The notes under the pieces were generated by a model. It saw nothing but the letters and a program-made list of their open reading frames with translations. It did not search any database and had not been told where the DNA came from. From an uncultured Steroidobacter sp. (GTDB lineage Bacteria; Pseudomonadota; Gammaproteobacteria; Steroidobacterales; Steroidobacteraceae), in NCBI GenBank assembly GCA_946478975.1, contig CAMLEO010000178.1:1-14632 (forward strand): a stretch of DNA of 14,632 nt. The letters are read 5' to 3'. Positions within the stretch are counted from its first letter, which is position 1. Each line of letters starts with the position of its first letter. Of the stretch, positions 1 through 7,876 are shown one piece after another. Position numbers and translations under genes: made by a program.

Positions 1-1121
1 AGGATGCCGAGCGGCAGCGAGATGATGGCCACCAGCGCCGAGCGCAGATGAAACAGGAACACCACGCACACCACCGCGACAACGATGAATTCCTCGACGA
101 GCTTGTGCGAGAGATTGCGCACGGCGCGCTCGATCAAAGCGGAACGATCGTACGTCGTCACGACTTCGACGCCTTTCGGCAGGCTCGTCTGCAACGCCTG
201 CAACTTTTCTTTGACGGCTTTGATGGTCTCGAACGCGTTCTTGCCCGAGCGCACGACGATCACGCCGCCGGCCACTTCGCCTTCGCCATTCAGCTCCGTG
301 ATTCCACGCCGCATCTCAGGCCCCAACTGCACGCGCGCGACTTCTTTGAGTTGCACTGGTGTGCCCGCCTTCACTGCCAGCGGAATCTTCTCGAAATCCT
401 CCAGCGACTTCAGATAGCCCGACGCTCGCACGACATACTCAGCCTCGCCCAGCTCGAGCACCGATCCGCCCGCTTCCTGATTCGCAGCGCGAATGGCCTG
501 CACGACCTGCTCGTGAGGAATGTTGTAAGCACGCAGGCGATTGGGATCGAGCACGATCTGGTACTGCCGGACCATGCCGCCGAGCGAGGCGACTTCGGCG
601 ACGTTCGGCAGCGTCTTCAACTCATACTTCAGAAACCAATCCTGCAGCGCGCGGAGTTGAGAGAGATCCTGAGTGCCGCTGCGATCGACCAGCGCATATT
701 CGAACACCCAGCCCACGCCGGTCGCGTCCGGGCCGAGCGATGCTCGCGCCTCGGCGGGAAGGCGCGACTGCACCTGGTTCAAATATTCGAGCACCCGTGA
801 GCGAGCCCAGTAAGGATCGGTGCCGTCCTCGAACAGGATATATACAAAGGAATCGCCAAAGAACGAGAACCCGCGCACCGTCTTCGCGCCGGGCACGGAC
901 AACATCGTCGTGGTGAGCGGATACGTCACCTGATTCTCGACGATCTGCGGCGCCTGGCCCGGATAGCTGGTGCGCAAGATGACTTGCACATCCGACAAGT
1001 CGGGCAGTGCGTCCAGCGGCGTGCGCGTGAGCGACCAAACTCCCCAGCCCGCCACGAACACCGCGGCGAGCAAAACAAAGAAACGATTGTGAATCGACCA
1101 GTGAATGAGCCGTGCGATCAT
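1..1121 (-). CDS. cusA: CusA, copper/silver RND efflux pump, N-terminal 373 residues (cut by window edge)
   Basis: This is the inner-membrane proton-driven pump of the CusCBA complex, which exports Cu(I)/Ag(I) from periplasm and cytoplasm. Only the first 373 residues are here, against about 1040 in the family. The translation follows E. coli CusA closely: the first membrane helix is at about residues 14-31, followed by [15 protein letters not shown] (34-48), [17 protein letters not shown] (53-69), [20 protein letters not shown] (97-116), [10 protein letters not shown] (129-138), [10 protein letters not shown] (277-286) and VTTYDRS (321-327). The second helix is at about 344-358 and a third starts near 362. 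The methionine triad that binds metal lies further on and is not visible. The ATG (1121-1119) overlaps the cusB stop by four bases (ATGA), so translation is probably coupled. The open frame runs off the left edge with no internal stop. Identification is near certain; CusA rather than CzcA follows from the motif set and the CusB-type adaptor. Confidence 0.96.
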   Translation of the reverse strand, partial: MIARLIHWSIHNRFFVLLAAVFVAGWGVWSLTRTPLDALPDLSDVQVILRTSYPGQAPQIVENQVTYPLTTTMLSVPGAKTVRGFSFFGDSFVYILFEDGTDPYWARSRVLEYLNQVQSRLPAEARASLGPDATGVGWVFEYALVDRSGTQDLSQLRALQDWFLKYELKTLPNVAEVASLGGMVRQYQIVLDPNRLRAYNIPHEQVVQAIRAANQEAGGSVLELGEAEYVVRASGYLKSLEDFEKIPLAVKAGTPVQLKEVARVQLGPEMRRGITELNGEGEVAGGVIVVRSGKNAFETIKAVKEKLQALQTSLPKGVEVVTTYDRSALIERAVRNLSHKLVEEFIVVAVVCVVFLFHLRSALVAIISLPLGI

Positions 1122-2353
1122 GAGCCGGTCCCCAGGCGATCCAGCGTGGACTTCAGGCTCGCCTCCGAATCGATCAGGAACTGACCGGACAGCACGATGG
1201 ATTGATCGGCGTCGAGGCCGGAGAGAATCGTCGTTCTTCCACCCCGCTCTGCGCCGACCTTGACCTCGACCACGTCGAATCCGCCTTGCTCGCGCGCGAC
1301 AATCACAACGTCGCGAGTGCCGGTGCGGATCACTGCCTCGCTGGGCACGACCAGTTGCGGCTCTCCCTGCGGCGATTCGAATCGCAGCGAAAGATACATT
1401 CCGGGCGCGAGCTTCCTGTCGCGATTGTCGATCGCAACTCGCGCAGTCAACGTGCGTGTCTGTGGATCGACATCCGGCAGCAGCGCCACGACTTCACCTG
1501 CGAATGTCACATCCGGCCACGCCGTGGCGCGCGCTTGCACTCTCGAGCCTTGGCTCACCAGCGACACTTGCGCTTCGGGCACTTGGGCATTGACCCAGAC
1601 CATCTTCAGCCCGTTGATCCGAACCAGCGGAGCGCCGGGCATGAACGCCGCGCCTTCGCGAATCGCGAGCTCGGTGACGACGCCATCGATGGGTGCGTAA
1701 ATCGTGGTGCTGGCGTCGGCTTTGCGCTGCTTTTCGATCTGCTGAATCATTCCCTCCGGCACACCGAGCACGGTGAGTCGCTCACGCGCCGCGGCTCGAA
1801 TGGCTTTCGCGCGATCGCCATCGGCGTCCAGCAGCGCAATGTAATCCTGCTGCGCTTCCAACCATTCCGGCGCCTGGATTTCTGCGATCGGCTGACCACG
1901 GCGCACCGCTTCGAGCGTGGACTTCACATGCAAGCGCGTGACGTATCCCTGCACGCGAGCCTGCACGACTTCCACCAGTCGCTCATCGAATGTCACGCTG
2001 CCGACGACGTCGAGCGTCATCGGATCAGCGCTGCGCTCGACGCGGCCGAGCCGAATGCCCAGATTCTGAGCGACCGCCGGATCGATTTTGACTGCAGCGC
2101 CCGTCTGCTCATCCGCATAGACAGGCACCAGCTCCATATCCATGTAAGGCGACTTGCCGGGCTTGTCGAACCTGGCGCCCGGCGACATCGGATCCTGCCA
2201 GTAGAGAACCTTTCGTTCGGTCTTCTCAGGTGCGGCTTTGCTGGCCGTGGTGTGAGACTCCGAGTCCCGGCTGCGTGACACACCAAAGCCGATTGCGATG
2301 CCCAGCGCCAACGTGGCCGCTGCCACGACGATCATTCTCTGTTCTTGTGTCAT
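1118..2353 (-). CDS. cusB: CusB, periplasmic adaptor of the copper/silver efflux complex
   Basis: This membrane-fusion protein joins CusA to CusC and hands metal to the pump. From the chosen start it has 411 residues. An N-terminal anchor helix or uncleaved signal lies at about 7-25. A heavy-metal-binding segment follows at about 49-82 with [19 protein letters not shown] (51-69) and MDMELVP (71-77); its methionines match the metal-binding ones of E. coli CusB in kind. Next come the barrel-sandwich/lipoyl halves and coiled-coil hairpin (about 130-240, with [15 protein letters not shown] at 220-234) and the beta-barrel and membrane-proximal domains (about 245-400). The frame is open upstream to 2587, but that extension is unlike the family. 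The ATG at 2353-2351 begins MTQEQRM, overlaps the cusC stop by four bases (ATGA) and has a GAGG about ten bases upstream. The stop overlaps the cusA start in the same way. Confidence 0.95.
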   Translation of the reverse strand: MTQEQRMIVVAAATLALGIAIGFGVSRSRDSESHTTASKAAPEKTERKVLYWQDPMSPGARFDKPGKSPYMDMELVPVYADEQTGAAVKIDPAVAQNLGIRLGRVERSADPMTLDVVGSVTFDERLVEVVQARVQGYVTRLHVKSTLEAVRRGQPIAEIQAPEWLEAQQDYIALLDADGDRAKAIRAAARERLTVLGVPEGMIQQIEKQRKADASTTIYAPIDGVVTELAIREGAAFMPGAPLVRINGLKMVWVNAQVPEAQVSLVSQGSRVQARATAWPDVTFAGEVVALLPDVDPQTRTLTARVAIDNRDRKLAPGMYLSLRFESPQGEPQLVVPSEAVIRTGTRDVVIVAREQGGFDVVEVKVGAERGGRTTILSGLDADQSIVLSGQFLIDSEASLKSTLDRLGTGS

Positions 2354-3603
2354 GGCTGCGATTCCTCGACCGTCTGATAACGCAAGTACGCCCAGGCGCT
2401 GCCTAGATCGCGAATCAACCCGGCGTAGTCGCGCTGAAGTTTTATTTCCGCCGTGTGAGCATCTAGCAATGCTGTGAGTGGCAGCCGGCCGGCAGTGAAA
2501 CCAGCCAGCGCCGTTTGCGAGCGTCGCCGAGCGAGTGGCAGACGTTCGCGCTCGATCAGATCCATCCGTGCACGAGCCGCTTCCCACTCGGCAATTCGAC
2601 TCTCGATTTCGGCAGCGTGCATGCGCAGCTCCGCCTCGCGCTGCGCTTCGATCTGGCGAGCTTCGGCATATTTCGCAGCGATCAATGGATCCTGGCGAGA
2701 ACCAGAGAACAGCGGCAGTCCCACTGTGAACTTCAGGGACACCATGTCATCGAAGGCGCTGCCTCGCTTCGCATACGAGATTTGCGCGCTCCAGTCGGGA
2801 CGCTTCTCCGCCTTCGCCATATCGACTTCAGCTCGCGCGAGTGCGAGCTGTGCTTGATATGCGAGCAGCGAGGCATGACTGTGCACGCCTCCCACCAACG
2901 CCTCCCGAGCTGCCGGCAAGCGCTCGAATGCCGGCGAATGCGCCAATGTTTGTGACGCGTCGTCGCCGATATATCGCGAGAGTTCGGCGCGCATCGAATG
3001 CAAGTCGCGCGTCGCTTGCAGAATCTCGTCATCGACGTCGCTGATCGCAGCTTCGGCGGTCAGCGCATCGACGGACGTTCCTTTGCCGCTACGAAGCGCC
3101 GCTCGCGCGCTGTCCGCCTGCAGCTGCACTTCGGGTCGCAGGAGCTGCAACTTCTCCAGCACCACTTGTGCGCTGTATGCGCCGATCCACGCGTCGGCGG
3201 TATTTCGGGCAATTTCCAGCTCGCTCTCTTGTTTGCGAGCTTGCGCAACTTCGATCGCGGCGCTGGCGCGCTCGCGCTGAGATCCGAGCTTTTTTCGGTT
3301 CGGGAAGCTTTGCGCCACGCCGACCTCGCGCATGGTCATGAAGTCGCGGTCGAGACTCCACGCCGCATCGCCTTCGATCGGCACGTTGTTGGCGCCGATC
3401 ATCAGTTCCGGGTCGGGCAGGCGCCCGGCCGCGATCGCCGCTGATTGCGCCGCTTCGACCGCTGCAGCGTCCGCCTGCAGCTGCGGCGCGCGTTCAATCG
3501 CGATCTTGACTGCGGCGTCGAGCGTGAGCGTCTCTGCGAAGCTCGGATTAGAAACCAGGCACAGCGACACCGCCGATAAAACAAATCGACTCAAAGGATG
3601 CAT
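2350..3603 (-). CDS. cusC: CusC-type outer-membrane efflux channel (TolC family)
   Basis: This outer-membrane factor completes the CusCBA conduit across the periplasm and outer membrane. It has 417 residues from the chosen start, within the family's usual range. The signal peptide is residues 1-23, ending PSFA before ETLTLD. Two OEP repeats follow (about 25-215 and 235-405), rich in long Ala/Glu/Arg helices typical of the TolC alpha-barrel, with conserved-looking APQLQADAAAVEAAQSAAIA near the first helix and GRLPLTALLDA near the end. Cys15 sits in the hydrophobic core without a lipobox, so unlike E. coli CusC this copy is probably not a lipoprotein. The frame is open to 3648. The ATG at 3603 is preferred because MHPLSRF starts a clean signal peptide and a GGGGTGAT anti-SD match lies eight bases upstream; the ATG at 3609 (MFMHPL) is the alternative. 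The gene is first of three overlapping genes. Confidence 0.9.
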   Translation of the reverse strand: MHPLSRFVLSAVSLCLVSNPSFAETLTLDAAVKIAIERAPQLQADAAAVEAAQSAAIAAGRLPDPELMIGANNVPIEGDAAWSLDRDFMTMREVGVAQSFPNRKKLGSQRERASAAIEVAQARKQESELEIARNTADAWIGAYSAQVVLEKLQLLRPEVQLQADSARAALRSGKGTSVDALTAEAAISDVDDEILQATRDLHSMRAELSRYIGDDASQTLAHSPAFERLPAAREALVGGVHSHASLLAYQAQLALARAEVDMAKAEKRPDWSAQISYAKRGSAFDDMVSLKFTVGLPLFSGSRQDPLIAAKYAEARQIEAQREAELRMHAAEIESRIAEWEAARARMDLIERERLPLARRRSQTALAGFTAGRLPLTALLDAHTAEIKLQRDYAGLIRDLGSAWAYLRYQTVEESQP

Positions 3604-3693
3604 GAACATCCACCCCAGCATTGGCCACCCAAGCGTTGACGACACCACGCAGCGCAGCTGCGAAGCGCGGTTCCAGATCGACTTTAAGGAAAC

Positions 3694-3715
3694 GAATGAG
3701 CGCGACAGCTCATTC
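3694..3715. repeat. 8-bp perfect inverted repeat ahead of cusC
   Basis: GAATGAGC (3694-3701) and GCTCATTC (3708-3715) are perfect complements with a six-base spacer (GCGACA). They lie between the stop of the Cys-rich gene and the start of cusC. Only a broken T tract follows on the minus strand, so a classical terminator is not convincing. It could be an mRNA hairpin that sets the ratio of the small protein to CusCBA, or an operator: the ATGA...TCAT halves recall copper two-component boxes, but the spacing differs. Confidence 0.5.
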
Positions 3716-3726
3716 AGGGCGGGAGG

Positions 3727-4116
3727 TTATAAACGCAGGCGTCCGGTGCGCAGGTAAAGATCCTGCCGGTCGGGAGGCGAAGCCAAGAGAGAAACATCGG
3801 GCCGCAAGTAATGCGGCGGGCCGCGGGCAGCGATGACGCCCGGCTGAGCGCCAGGGAAGTCCGTCGGCGGCAGATCCTGGCTGTACTTTTTGATCTCGAC
3901 AGAAACAACAATCGCGGCGGGCGCCTGGCTGGACGCAGATTCGCAGCAGGCGAGCGCGCTGTTATCTGTCCATGCGGGGCTTTGATTCGTTTCGCACGCC
4001 TGGTCCGGCGGGCAGCAATCCATGGTCTGCGCCATGACGGCGCATGCCACGGCCGCGGGAATGAATCCCGCCAGGCTAAGCAGCAACACACCGATGATGG
4101 ACAGACGACGCAACAT
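3727..4116 (-). CDS. Small secreted Cys-rich protein at head of the copper operon
   Basis: This is a 129-residue protein that I do not recognise as a named family. It has a clear signal sequence: two arginines, a hydrophobic run at 7-22, then AVACA; Cys25 in AAVAC makes a weak lipobox, so either a soluble periplasmic or a lipid-anchored product is possible. The mature part carries paired cysteines, MDCCPPDQAC (Cys34, 35, 41) and ALACCES (Cys57, 58), a Pro/Ala linker, and a tail ending YLRTGRLRL. Paired Cys in a small exported protein just upstream of cusCBA suggests a copper-binding or copper-handling role; that is inference from context. The gene begins 14 bases after the Lrp-family stop and ends about 120 bases before cusC on the same strand. 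No good ribosome-binding site is visible. The ATG sits inside an AT-rich palindrome. Expression as part of the cus operon is likely. Confidence 0.72.
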   Translation of the reverse strand: MLRRLSIIGVLLLSLAGFIPAAVACAVMAQTMDCCPPDQACETNQSPAWTDNSALACCESASSQAPAAIVVSVEIKKYSQDLPPTDFPGAQPGVIAARGPPHYLRPDVSLLASPPDRQDLYLRTGRLRL

Positions 4117-4124
4117 ATATATGT
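4113..4124. promoter_or_regulatory. AT-rich 12-bp perfect palindrome over the start of the Cys-rich gene
   Basis: ACATATATATGT reads the same on both strands and stands out against GC-rich surroundings. On the minus strand it covers the start codon and the bases just upstream. It could be a -10 element or operator for the copper operon, or chance. There is no matching -35 element and no MerR/CueR-type dyad nearby. Confidence 0.25.
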
Positions 4125-4130
4125 AAGAGT

Positions 4131-4625
4131 CTACCTGATCTGCACGCGCATTTTGCTCGAGTTCTTCACTTCTTCCATTACAAAATAGGTATGTGTCTGC
4201 TGCACACCGCGAATACAGGCGATGTGCGTGCTCAGCACATTGCGATATTCCTTCATGTCCCGCACCCGGATCTTCAGCAGGTAATCGAACCCGCCGGCGA
4301 CCATGTGCGCCTCCTGCACGAAATCCAGCACTTCCATGGCCTGGCGGAAGCGATCGAACACCTCGGGCGTCGTACGGTCAAGCGCGACCTGCACGTACGC
4401 CAACAGGTTTTGTCCCAGGTGTGAAGGTGATAAATCGGCCCGATAGCCGGTGATGTAACCGTGCTTTTCCAGGCGGCGCACTCGCTCGACACAGGGCGTG
4501 ACGCTGATGTGCAGCTCACGAGCCAGCTGCGCCATCGAGACGCGGCCGTCTTCCTGCAGGCGAGTGAGGATGCGCTGGTCGATCTTGTCCAGGACGAAGC
4601 CGGCACTTGCGGTAGTCGATTTCAC
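4131..4625 (-). CDS. Lrp/AsnC-family transcription regulator, probable regulator of putA
   Basis: This is a 164-residue DNA-binding regulator of the feast/famine family. An N-terminal winged helix-turn-helix covers about 12-60 (LDKIDQRILTRLQEDGRVSM, then ELHISVTPCVERVRRLEKHG). A C-terminal RAM effector-binding domain covers about 65-150, with the typical VAGGFDYLLKIRVRDMKEY. The frame is open far upstream to 5294, but that part overlaps putA antisense and is not real. The only sensible start is GTG at 4625 (VKSTTASAGF...), about 13 residues before the helix-turn-helix. No strong Shine-Dalgarno site precedes it. It diverges from putA over 103 bases, the classic arrangement for a Lrp-type PutR activator sensing proline. 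Since this PutA has no DNA-binding domain, control of putA by this protein is a reasonable inference. The Cys-rich copper gene starts 14 bases after its stop, so read-through is possible. Confidence 0.9.
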   Translation of the reverse strand: MKSTTASAGFVLDKIDQRILTRLQEDGRVSMAQLARELHISVTPCVERVRRLEKHGYITGYRADLSPSHLGQNLLAYVQVALDRTTPEVFDRFRQAMEVLDFVQEAHMVAGGFDYLLKIRVRDMKEYRNVLSTHIACIRGVQQTHTYFVMEEVKNSSKMRVQIR

Positions 4626-4637
4626 GGATCGGGGCCC

Positions 4638-4647
4638 ACTTATAAGT
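4638..4647. promoter_or_regulatory. 10-bp palindrome in the regulator/putA divergent region
   Basis: ACTTATAAGT is a perfect palindrome and the most AT-rich spot in the 103-base gap. It lies 13 bases upstream of the regulator's GTG, so it could hold the regulator's -10 hexamer (TATAAG on the minus strand) and also an autoregulatory site. No convincing -35 is seen. Confidence 0.35.
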
Positions 4648-4696
4648 CGTTTCGACGCCTCGGGGACGCCTACGCTAGTGCTTTCGTCCGCCGAAA

Positions 4697-4702
4697 TACA
4701 AT
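4697..4702 (+). promoter_or_regulatory. Candidate -10 hexamer for putA (TACAAT)
   Basis: TACAAT differs from the sigma-70 -10 consensus at one position and lies 26 bases before the putA ATG, which would give a leader of roughly 20 bases. No good -35 is seen at 16-18 bases spacing, which fits a promoter that needs an activator such as the adjacent Lrp-type protein. Confidence 0.35.
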
Positions 4703-4728
4703 CCCTGCCCGTCATTCCTGAACAAATC

Positions 4729-7700
4729 ATGGTCGCCCAATCCTCTGCCATCCCGACCGTCCCGTCCCTCGAACAGCTTCGTGAACAGATCCGCAGCATG
4801 ACGCTGCAGAACGAGCTCACCTGCGTTACGTCGCTGCTCAAAAGTGTGAGCTTGTCTGCAAATGCTCGGCTGCGAGCCAAATCCCAAGCCACGGCGCTGG
4901 TTGCCGGCGCTCGCGCCCGGTCCAAAGAGCGGCCCTTGCTGGATTCGTTCCTGCAGGAATTTGCGTTGTCGAACGAGGAAGGCGTGGCGCTGATGTGCCT
5001 GGCCGAAGGCCTGCTGCGCATTCCGGATGATGAGACCGCGGATCGCCTGATTGCAGACAAGATCGCGCAGGGCAATTGGTCCGCGCATGCGGGTGCGTCG
5101 TCGTCCACGTTCGTGAACGCATCGACCTGGGGTTTGATGCTCACCGGTCGCTTGGTCGATCCGCCGCGCCAGGCTCGCGAAGCAACTGATTCGTGGCTGC
5201 AAGGTTTGTCACGCCGGCTGAGCGCGCCTGTACTCAGAGCAGCGTTTCGTCGCGCGATGCGAATCATCGGCGGCGAATTCGTCGTCGGGCGCACGATTGA
5301 AGAAGCGCTGGCACGTTCGGCGAAAACCCCTGAGCTAACATTGTGCTCTTACGACATGCTCGGCGAAGGCGCGCGCACCCGGGCGGATGCGGAGCGCTAC
5401 CGCATCTCTTATGAACAGGCGCTGGAGTCAATTGGTAGCCAGCGCAAAGGCACGCCGATTCACGAGCGCTCCAGTTTGTCCGTGAAGTTGTCGGCGCTCG
5501 AACCGCGCTATGACCTGATGCATGAAAGCCTGGTGATGCAGCGGCTCGTTCCGACGGTCATCGATCTCGCAAGGCAGGCGGCAGCCGCGGACGTGGGCTT
5601 CACGATCGATGCGGAAGAAGCGGACCGGCTCGATCTGTCGTTGAATATCGTTGAAGCGCTGGCGCGCGATGCGGCCACGCAGTCGTGGGGCGGACTCGGC
5701 ATCGTCGTGCAGGCGTATGGCAAGCGAGCGCCATTGGTGATCGAATGGCTTGCGTCACTCGCGCGTGCTACTCAGCGTCGCATTTGCGTGCGCCTGGTGA
5801 AGGGCGCGTATTGGGATGCTGAGATCAAACGCGCTCAGGAACGAGGGTTGTCGGGTTATCCCGTGTACACGCGCAAAGTCACAACGGACGTGGCGTATCT
5901 CGCGTGTGCCGAGCGGCTGTTCAAGCACACCGACGTGATCTATCCGCAGTTCGCGACTCACAACGCTTACACCGTCGCGGCTGTGCTGGAGATCAGTCCG
6001 CCAAACGCGAAGTTCGAGTTCCAGCGGCTGCATGGCATGGGCGCGCTGTTGCACGACGAAGCGAAGAAACAAATCGCGAACTTCCCGCGCGTGCGTACGT
6101 ATGCGCCGGTCGGGCATCACGAAGAGCTGTTGTCGTACCTGGTGCGGCGATTGCTGGAGAACGGTGCGAACAGCTCGTTCGTCAATCGCTTCATGAACGA
6201 GAACGTGCCGATCGATGCGGTCGTGGAAGATCCGGTGGCGGCGCTGCAGGCGGGCGAGCCGGTCAATGCCCACATTCCGTTGCCGGTCAATTTGTATGGC
6301 GCTTCGCGCGAGAATTCCTCAGGCGTGGATTGGGGCAATCCTCAGCAGCTCGCTGCGCAAGTTGCGTTTGTCCAGCCTGGCACCACGGCGCCTGGCTCGC
6401 TCTCGCTCGCGCAGAGCATGCGAGGCCCGGCCAGCGAGGTTCGCAATCCGGCCGATCGTAATGAGATTGTCGGGCACGTGAATGCGGCGACCAGCGAAGA
6501 TGTGGCGCAGGCGTTCGATCGTGCCGCGAAGGCGCATCGCGCGTGGGATGAAGCTGGCGCGACTCATCGAGCTGTGTGCCTGGTTGCCGCCGCTGATTTG
6601 TTACGAACGAATCGTGCCGAGCTGGTGCGATTGCTGGTGAAAGAAGCGGGCAAGACGCTGCCGGACGCGATTGCTGAAGTGCGCGAGGCGGAAGATTTCT
6701 GTCGCTACTACGCGGCCCAGGCTCGTGCGAACTTTGCGGATCCGATGGTGATGCCGGGGCCGACGGGTGAAGATAACAAGCTGAGTTTGCGCGGCCGGGG
6801 CGTGTTTGCATGTATCAGCCCTTGGAATTTTCCGCTCGCGATCTTCATGGGCCAGGTGGCGGCTGCGCTCGTTGCCGGCAATTGCGTGATCGCAAAGCCG
6901 GCGGAATTCACACCGTTGGTCGCGGCGTTCGCTGTCAAGTTGTTGCATCAGGCGGGCGTGCCTGAGGATGTCGTGCACTTCGTGCCGGCCAAGGGACGGC
7001 TGTTCGGTGAAGTGGCGTTCAAACATCCGGCGCTGGCGGGTGTTTGTTTCACTGGTTCAACGTCGACGGCGCAGTTCATCAATCGCGCACTCGCTGCACG
7101 CGACGGCGCGATCGTTCCGTTGATTGCGGAGACGGGCGGCATCAATGCGATGATCGTCGACTCGTCGGCGCTGTTGGAGCAGGTTGCCGATGATGTGCTC
7201 ACGTCCGCGTTCACTTCTGCAGGTCAGCGATGCTCGGCGCTGCGACTGTTGTTCGTTCAGGAAGACATCGCCGAGCGGTTGATTCAGCTGATTGCCGGCG
7301 GCATGGATGAGTTGCTGATCGGGGATCCGGCGCAGCCTTCGACCGATGTCGGGCCGGTTATCAGCGCTTCCGCTGCGGAGAAATTGGAGGAGTACAGCGA
7401 GCGGCAGCAGCAGAACGGCGTTCGTTTGCTCAAACAATGCCGGCTCGATGACGTGCGGAGCCCCGGCAACTTCTTCGCCCCGCGCATGCTGGAGCTCGCC
7501 AGCGCCAGCCAGCTCACCAGCGAAGAATTCGGCCCCGTCCTGCATGTCGTGCGCTATCGCCGCGACCAGCTCGATTCCGTCTGCGAGGCGATTCGCACAG
7601 CGGGTTATGGGTTGACGTTGGGGATTCACACGCGCATCGAAAGCGTGTGGCAGCACGTCGCCGCCACCGCTGCCGTCGGCAACATCTACGTCAACCGAAA

Positions 7701-7872
7701 CATGATCGGCGCCGTCGTCGGCGTGCAACCCTTCGGCGGCGAAGGCCTCTCCGGCACCGGCCCCAAAGCCGGCGGCCCCCACTACCTCCTGCGCTTCGCC
7801 ACCGAACGCACCCTCACCGTGAACACCGTCGCGACCGGGGGCAATGCGAAGTTGTTGTCGTTGGGGTCGTGA
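4729..7872 (+). CDS. putA: PutA, bifunctional proline dehydrogenase / P5C (glutamate semialdehyde) dehydrogenase
   Basis: The enzyme oxidises proline to glutamate in two steps: FAD-linked proline dehydrogenase feeds electrons to quinone at the membrane, then NAD+-linked P5C dehydrogenase acts on the hydrolysed intermediate. It has 1047 residues. The proline dehydrogenase barrel shows DAEEADRLDLS (294-304), RLVKGAYWDAE (355-365), FATHNAYTV, and YLVRRLLENGANSSFVNRF with the substrate-carboxylate arginines R473 and R474. The aldehyde dehydrogenase half shows ISPWNFP (696-702), AETGG with Glu801, GQRCSA with the catalytic Cys835, and PFGGEGLSGTGPKAGGPHY near the end. The N-terminal ribbon-helix-helix repressor domain of E. 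coli PutA and the extra C-terminal domain of longer forms are absent, so it is a short non-regulatory PutA. The frame is open upstream to 4498, over the regulator; ATG 4729 is chosen because it lies after the promoter-like region. No Shine-Dalgarno is obvious. Confidence 0.97.
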   Translation: MVAQSSAIPTVPSLEQLREQIRSMTLQNELTCVTSLLKSVSLSANARLRAKSQATALVAGARARSKERPLLDSFLQEFALSNEEGVALMCLAEGLLRIPDDETADRLIADKIAQGNWSAHAGASSSTFVNASTWGLMLTGRLVDPPRQAREATDSWLQGLSRRLSAPVLRAAFRRAMRIIGGEFVVGRTIEEALARSAKTPELTLCSYDMLGEGARTRADAERYRISYEQALESIGSQRKGTPIHERSSLSVKLSALEPRYDLMHESLVMQRLVPTVIDLARQAAAADVGFTIDAEEADRLDLSLNIVEALARDAATQSWGGLGIVVQAYGKRAPLVIEWLASLARATQRRICVRLVKGAYWDAEIKRAQERGLSGYPVYTRKVTTDVAYLACAERLFKHTDVIYPQFATHNAYTVAAVLEISPPNAKFEFQRLHGMGALLHDEAKKQIANFPRVRTYAPVGHHEELLSYLVRRLLENGANSSFVNRFMNENVPIDAVVEDPVAALQAGEPVNAHIPLPVNLYGASRENSSGVDWGNPQQLAAQVAFVQPGTTAPGSLSLAQSMRGPASEVRNPADRNEIVGHVNAATSEDVAQAFDRAAKAHRAWDEAGATHRAVCLVAAADLLRTNRAELVRLLVKEAGKTLPDAIAEVREAEDFCRYYAAQARANFADPMVMPGPTGEDNKLSLRGRGVFACISPWNFPLAIFMGQVAAALVAGNCVIAKPAEFTPLVAAFAVKLLHQAGVPEDVVHFVPAKGRLFGEVAFKHPALAGVCFTGSTSTAQFINRALAARDGAIVPLIAETGGINAMIVDSSALLEQVADDVLTSAFTSAGQRCSALRLLFVQEDIAERLIQLIAGGMDELLIGDPAQPSTDVGPVISASAAEKLEEYSERQQQNGVRLLKQCRLDDVRSPGNFFAPRMLELASASQLTSEEFGPVLHVVRYRRDQLDSVCEAIRTAGYGLTLGIHTRIESVWQHVAATAAVGNIYVNRNMIGAVVGVQPFGGEGLSGTGPKAGGPHYLLRFATERTLTVNTVATGGNAKLLSLGS

Positions 7873-7876
7873 GGAT

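Noticed and set aside
48..800. 250-codon plus-strand open frame at the left end
   Set aside because: It is antisense to the clear CusA coding frame, which covers 1-1121 on the minus strand.
2354..2587. N-terminal extension of CusB to 489 residues
   Set aside because: It would lie antisense-free but inside cusC in another frame, has no family resemblance, and the ATGA overlap marks the true start.
4055..4071. Inverted repeat GCGGGA-ATGAA-TCCCGC inside the Cys-rich gene
   Set aside because: Six pairs within signal-peptide coding sequence; such short repeats are expected by chance in GC-rich codons.
4626..5294. N-terminal extension of the Lrp-family frame to 387 residues
   Set aside because: The extension overlaps putA antisense, has low-complexity composition, and family members start about a dozen residues before the helix-turn-helix.
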